Below are positions 59,700-64,000 of a stretch of 64,000 nt of DNA, piece after piece. This DNA is from Limonium bicolor (lineage: Eukaryota; Streptophyta; Magnoliopsida; Caryophyllales; Plumbaginaceae). The translations under genes were made by a program, and so were the position numbers. The notes under the pieces were generated by a model that was not told where the DNA came from, ran no database searches, and saw only the letters and a list, made by a program, of their open reading frames with translations. The first letter of the stretch is position 1, and every line of letters starts with the position of its first letter. The stretch covers positions 127,101,503 through 127,165,502 of the forward strand of contig CM041783.1 in the NCBI GenBank assembly GCA_023374045.1. Reading direction: 5' to 3'.

Positions 59700-61741
59700 T
59701 GTAACACCCCAACTACTAACAACACACTTAACAACACCTTGCAGCGGAAATCACAACTCACGACATAACTTAACTCCTTGGTGTTACACGCCGTTAGCCA
59801 CCCACGTGGCTAACAAGGCTAACATACATACATTGTACCGGTTTGATGGACTAAACTCCCGAGCAACTACACATAAACCCGTTCCATGTCCAACAGTCAT
59901 TATCCACTTACTTTACAACTGTACCGAGTAATTACCAACTAACGCCGATACAATTTCGGTCTTACTACACCTACAGTACATCCACAATTTTCATGACTTC
60001 CCACATACAATCAACTACCCCGTCCTACTCTCGAACGGCCTCCAGTTCCTTGCACCTGAAACAGGAAAGAGAAGAAAAGGGTGGCCCCCAAGGGGCTCAG
60101 CACCTTTGCTGGTATGGTAATCCCGCAGCCCGCATGCTACCGGGCCACGCACAACTAATTGTCGTCTTAGCATGTGATTGATTTTATTTAAACATACACA
60201 ACTACACACATACTTCATGCTTAAAAGCAAACATCCCTTAGTAGGACACAAACACAAGGTTTGCACACACAACATAACCATACACCTCACCTGATAACAT
60301 ACACACAACTTAATTCCATTCTTCTTAGAGAACATAAACTTTGCTAAGGGAGTGTCGGGGTGATATAAGCCCGAGCACAACATACATACATTTTCTTTAC
60401 TTAGGTGTGGCGGCCTCATATAGGACCGATCACACCTTGCTCAATTTCCCCCTAACTCTAACAATGATGAGGTAGGTAAGCCTTGGTTAAGCTTGTGAGT
60501 GGTTGTAATTCAAGGAGGAAAAACAACCGTAACATATTAAAGAGGGAGTCGAAGCGAACTTAGGCATCAACACCCTACCAACATTAAACATGATTTCCCC
60601 CTACCCGATTGGAAGTTGGGTAGGTAAGCTTTGGCTAAGCTAATGGGAGGTCGAAATCCAATGAAGGAAAACAACCCTTAACATAACAGGATGGGAGTTA
60701 ATTCACATATATACATCAACTCCCAAACAACACGCGCGACTGGAACGACCGGATTCCTCACCTTACATAACATATACCTATTGTTAAAGGTTCCTTTATG
60801 GAACTTATCACATACATACATCACATAGTTTTACTAACTCTGTCAATCACATAAGGGAATCGCACCCCATTTCAACAACACGGATAACAGTATCCAATAA
60901 CAACAACATACTGAACAAGTCACATACATCACACTTAATCACAACATACACTAACGCACGGATAGCCGTAGTTAGAATGTTCCCGTGGGTTGGGACGTTT
61001 GTTCCGAATACCGATCTCTTATGTGAACCTAAAGTCGGTTAACTATTATTTAACCCATAATTAAGGTTAAACGGTATCGGAATTAATTACGCCATAATAA
61101 TGAATTACTATAAACTCATTTCATGCTTTATCTTGCAAGGTGGCAAACACACAGAAAAACACATTGGCATACAAGCCGGTGTAATCCGGTAGGACACAGA
61201 TTGCAAGAAAACCATACCTGTCACCGCGGTCCACTCTATTGTGTCCTCTTATATTATTTGAATAATTCTCGGACAACTGGTAACATCACAATTGTTTCCA
61301 TTAACATCGGGGTAATATAATTGTTTAACGACTAATGCGCCCATAGTTAACCACGTCATCTCGGTATACTTAATGTTCTCTTACTCTCTACATACTTGTT
61401 TACTTTCATACTTGATTTCCTACTCATACACTTACTTTCCTACCATTGGTGTCACATTAATGGTATATTACTAAGGTCCTTACTTATGTACTTACCTACA
61501 TATATACATACATATATACATATATCTATGTTACTATTATTTTTTTTAATTTTTTTACATAAGCTGGGGCCGTCCGACACAACCTATGGGTCGGACCATT
61601 CCAGTAAGTTCTCTGTCTGATGAAAAGGTCCCGTCCAACCCATTTCCGACCCATCCAACTGGGTCGGACCATTCCAGAAACAATTACGGTGACCAACAGA
61701 GGCCGTCCGACCCAACTGTGGGTCGGACCCCTGGGTCGGAC
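59700..61741 (-). repeat. minus-strand Tekay-like LTR, interrupted
   Basis: Starts TGTAACACCCCAAC with TGCAGCGGAA near 59742 and the CACGTGGCTAACAAGG block; most similar to 2366-6195. Hairpin module at 60050-60176, palindromic array at 61566-61741 (arms GTCCGACCCA/TGGGTCGGAC). A TRIM-like sequence interrupts it at 61742. The rest is expected beyond 64000. No PBS lies to its left, only the host LTR, so this is a solo LTR or the 3' end of a larger element. Confidence 0.8.
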
Positions 61742-62118
61742 TGTAACAGCCCAGTCTTAACCCACATGTGAGATATTGTCCGCTTTGGGCCGCAGCCCGC
61801 ACGGTTTTGTTTCTGAGGGTGATGTACTCACACCACTCAAAAGGCCTCTCACCAGAGTGGCCCAGCGGAAGCGGGAAGCCCTCTACTCGGTGGATATTGT
61901 CCCCAGTCTCGGGGTTTTGTTCCGGAGGGTGATATACTCACACCTCTCCAGAGGCCTCACACAAGGGGAGAGTATCCCCACACCAATAAGGCGTGGTTTG
62001 TGCTCTCTCCCGATCGATGTGGGAGGTGACCCCTACTCTGGGTATCACACTCTACCCCCCTTGGGAGCCCAGCGTCCCCGCTGGCACACCGACCTGGGCC
62101 TGGCTTTGATACCATTTT
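61742..62118 (-). mobile_element. TRIM-like element: one LTR plus internal domain
   Basis: Plus strand: LTR TGTAACAGCCC...GGTATCACA (61742-62049, 308 bp) with the GATATTGTCCGCTTTGGGCC motif common in plant TRIM LTRs, then a 69-bp internal domain. That domain has a purine tract (AAGGGGGGTAGAG, minus) beside the LTR and a PBS (TGGTATCAAAGCC, minus, 62102-62114) at the far side. The LTR contains an internal duplication (GATATTGTCC ... GAGGGTGAT-TACTCACACC at 61771 and 61893). In place of a second TRIM LTR, a Tekay-type LTR begins four bases after the PBS. Confidence 0.75.
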
Positions 62119-64000
62119 TGTAACACCCCAACTGCTAATCTCATAATTACCTCTTAAACTGTTACAATTTACCATTAAACTCGCAGCGGAATTCTAATAC
62201 AACAGAGGGTGATACAACACCGTTAGCCACCCTCATGGCTAACCAGGCCTAACTCACATACAGTAACGGTCTGATGGACTGGAACAACCGAGTACACTAT
62301 ACAATACTCAATTCATTTCCTTACTATACTATACCGAGTCTACAATACACGGATGCCGATAACATACTCGGACTTACACCTCATTCAAATGCATAAGTGA
62401 TTACAATCTAACTACCCATGCTTCATAGCAGTCCCCGTCCTACTCTCTCGAACGGTGGTCAGCTTCAAGTACCTGCGCACTAAAAACGTTCCCCCTAGGG
62501 GGTCAGCTTACGCTGAATATGAATTTCGCATATACCGCGTGGTAACCGCGGTACGCCGACTACTTTGGGTCGGATATACATGGAGTTCATTTTAATCAAA
62601 CAACATGCATCATAGCAATGCCATATACATGTATATTACACAAGGAGTCTACATCCAATCACGGAGCACAATTCCTAACTAACATAACAAGGTTGCTAGT
62701 TGTATATGTTTACTCTTAGGCCTTGAGGGTTATACCTCACTAAGCCTTGTTTACTTATTCAATACCTCACCCGCTCTCTCGGGTTACTTATTCATATACA
62801 AACCCATTCTCTTGGGCTACTTATACTATACTCACCCACACTCTCGGGTTACATATTCTCATTATCTCACCCACACTCTTGGATTATTTATAATCATTAT
62901 CTCACCCACACTCTTGGGTTATTCATACTCATTATCTCACCCACACTCTTGGGTTATTCATACTCAAGCTCTTGTCGATTCTCGAGACACTACAGGTCTC
63001 CTACGTCACGCTTGTTACTCTTAATACATACTTAGGCCAAAACTCAAGGCTCTCAAGCATAGTCTTACTTCCCCGGTTTCGACCCTACTCTGGGTCTAGC
63101 ATGGTGGGAAGGCTCAACTAGCTCCTGGAACTCTCTCTTTGTTCCTATCTCTATTTACATAGGTCCGACTACTCTCGGACTACGCACATTCCCATACACT
63201 CCTCTCTCGGAGTTATAATAATTTTATATATATTAGTCTAGAAGCATCACTCTTGATGTTTCTAATGACTTTGGGAACTTTACTTTAATTCGGGTAATCT
63301 TAGGTTTAAGGGTTACCCTCACGATCATACACATATACATTCGGATATTTTCTTATACCGGGTAAAATCCTCATATAGGAGGTCGACCATGTCTCAAGGG
63401 AGTTACATAGTCCCTTAGGTCTCTTTTACCTTTCTTATAAGTTCACATTATTGGACTAACTTCAATCCTCTCGATGGAGGTTCATTTATCTCTCCACTCA
63501 TATTTATTTCGTGGATTGTTTCAATAAGGTTTTCTAACCGTTATCGGGTATTTACTCAACCCGTACATCTCCTCACATTCTAGGGAGTTCATATGTTTGC
63601 GTTATCGTTATACTTTAATCGATAGCTTGTGTGTGTTTGCATATTACCATTGTTCATGAGACTACCCGATCTACGGGTTTCTAGTCAATCACTAATCTCT
63701 ATGAGTCGGTCTATGCACTATGTTAGACCACACCGGCATACAAGTATGTTAGTTCATACAACATACAATAAGGCATACATAATCAAACAAGGGATTATTT
63801 TCATGCTTTAATCTTGATTAAGCCGGCACACAAACACACAAATCAGAGTAACTCGGTTAGCATACGGGGCATGAGAAAATCATACCTTTCACCGGGGTTT
63901 TCACTTTACCGTGTCATCTCACCATGCTCGGGTCACGCACGACTCTCTGATAATGTTTCAAACATTATTGTTAATACTAAGATCATACGGTACATAATTA
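62119..64000 (-). repeat. Tekay-like LTR joined to the TRIM PBS, runs off window
   Basis: TGTAACACCCCAACTGC with CTCGCAGCGGAATTC near 62180 and the GTTAGCCACCC...GGCTAACCAGGCC block; same subfamily as the solo LTR 6865-11161. Hairpin module at 62468-62586 and a 34-bp tandem repeat at 62760-62965. The element-sense 5' end lies beyond the window. No gene is supported. Confidence 0.85.
62760..62965 (-). repeat. tandem repeat, unit about 34 bp
   Basis: Five to six units with ATCTCACCCACACTCTTGGG and TTATTCATACTCATT in the LTR at the right end. Confidence 0.9.

Noticed and set aside
61742..62049. Cassandra-type TRIM carrying a 5S rRNA sequence
   Set aside because: The LTR has the GATATTGTCCGCTTTGGGCC motif of other TRIMs, but I see no 5S rRNA A-box/C-box sequence.

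Overview
This window is nuclear DNA from a flowering plant, almost certainly a eudicot with a large, repeat-rich genome. I see no cellular single-copy gene. Nearly everything is nested LTR retrotransposons. The evidence is long LTRs ending TG...CA, initiator-Met-type primer binding sites (TGGTATCAGAGC), polypurine tracts, 5-bp target-site duplications, and Ty3/gypsy gag, protease, reverse transcriptase, RNase H, integrase and chromodomain sequence of the Tekay/Del chromovirus type.

Layout. (1) 1-6195: the 5' half of a minus-strand Tekay-like element with an AlkB exon (AlkB fragment, gag, PBS, 3.8-kb LTR), running off the left edge. (2) 6196-6864 and 11162-11239: pieces of an old plus-strand LTR, split by a 4.3-kb minus-strand solo LTR (6865-11161, TSD ACAAC). 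(3) 11240-15602: the 5' LTR of an old plus-strand element (called D here), followed by PBS and a decayed interior (15603-18583). (4) 18584-20203: a truncated minus-strand LTR, fused to a 3' fragment of a D-type LTR (20204-20643, continuing 54784-55699). (5) 20644-54778: a complete minus-strand element with TSD GCATC, 4.25-kb LTRs, and gag, AlkB and pol. Its RNase H region is split by a 19.3-kb plus-strand Tat/Ogre-like non-autonomous element (26966-46251, TSD CCACC, 5.8-6.0-kb LTRs, no gag-pol, several tandem arrays). (6) 55700-57787: another plus-strand LTR. (7) 57788-59699: the 3' interior, PPT and first 95 bp of the 3' LTR of element D. (8) 59700-61741: a minus-strand LTR, cut by a TRIM-like LTR plus short internal domain (61742-62118). 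The TRIM is joined at its PBS to a Tekay-type LTR (62119 to the window end).

The main observation is that two diverged element families here (about 62% amino-acid identity over the shared AlkB segment, counted by eye) carry an ALKBH1-like 2-oxoglutarate/Fe(II) dioxygenase between gag and pol. The copy at 48026-48765 keeps the whole catalytic set: HxD, the distal His, and RxNxTxR at its natural C-terminus. In both families gag appears to be interrupted by three short GT-AG introns at identical positions and phases. The third joins gag in frame to AlkB. An acceptor just upstream of protease has the same phase, so one gag donor could produce either a Gag-AlkB or a Gag-Pol product. This splicing model is inferred from sequence only.

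The LTRs of this lineage share three further structures: a four-hairpin module, an array of covarying palindromic repeats, and a conserved GCAGCGGAA-type motif near one terminus. The coding parts of the minus elements are damaged (stops, frameshifts, nested insertion), so neither copy visible here is autonomous.
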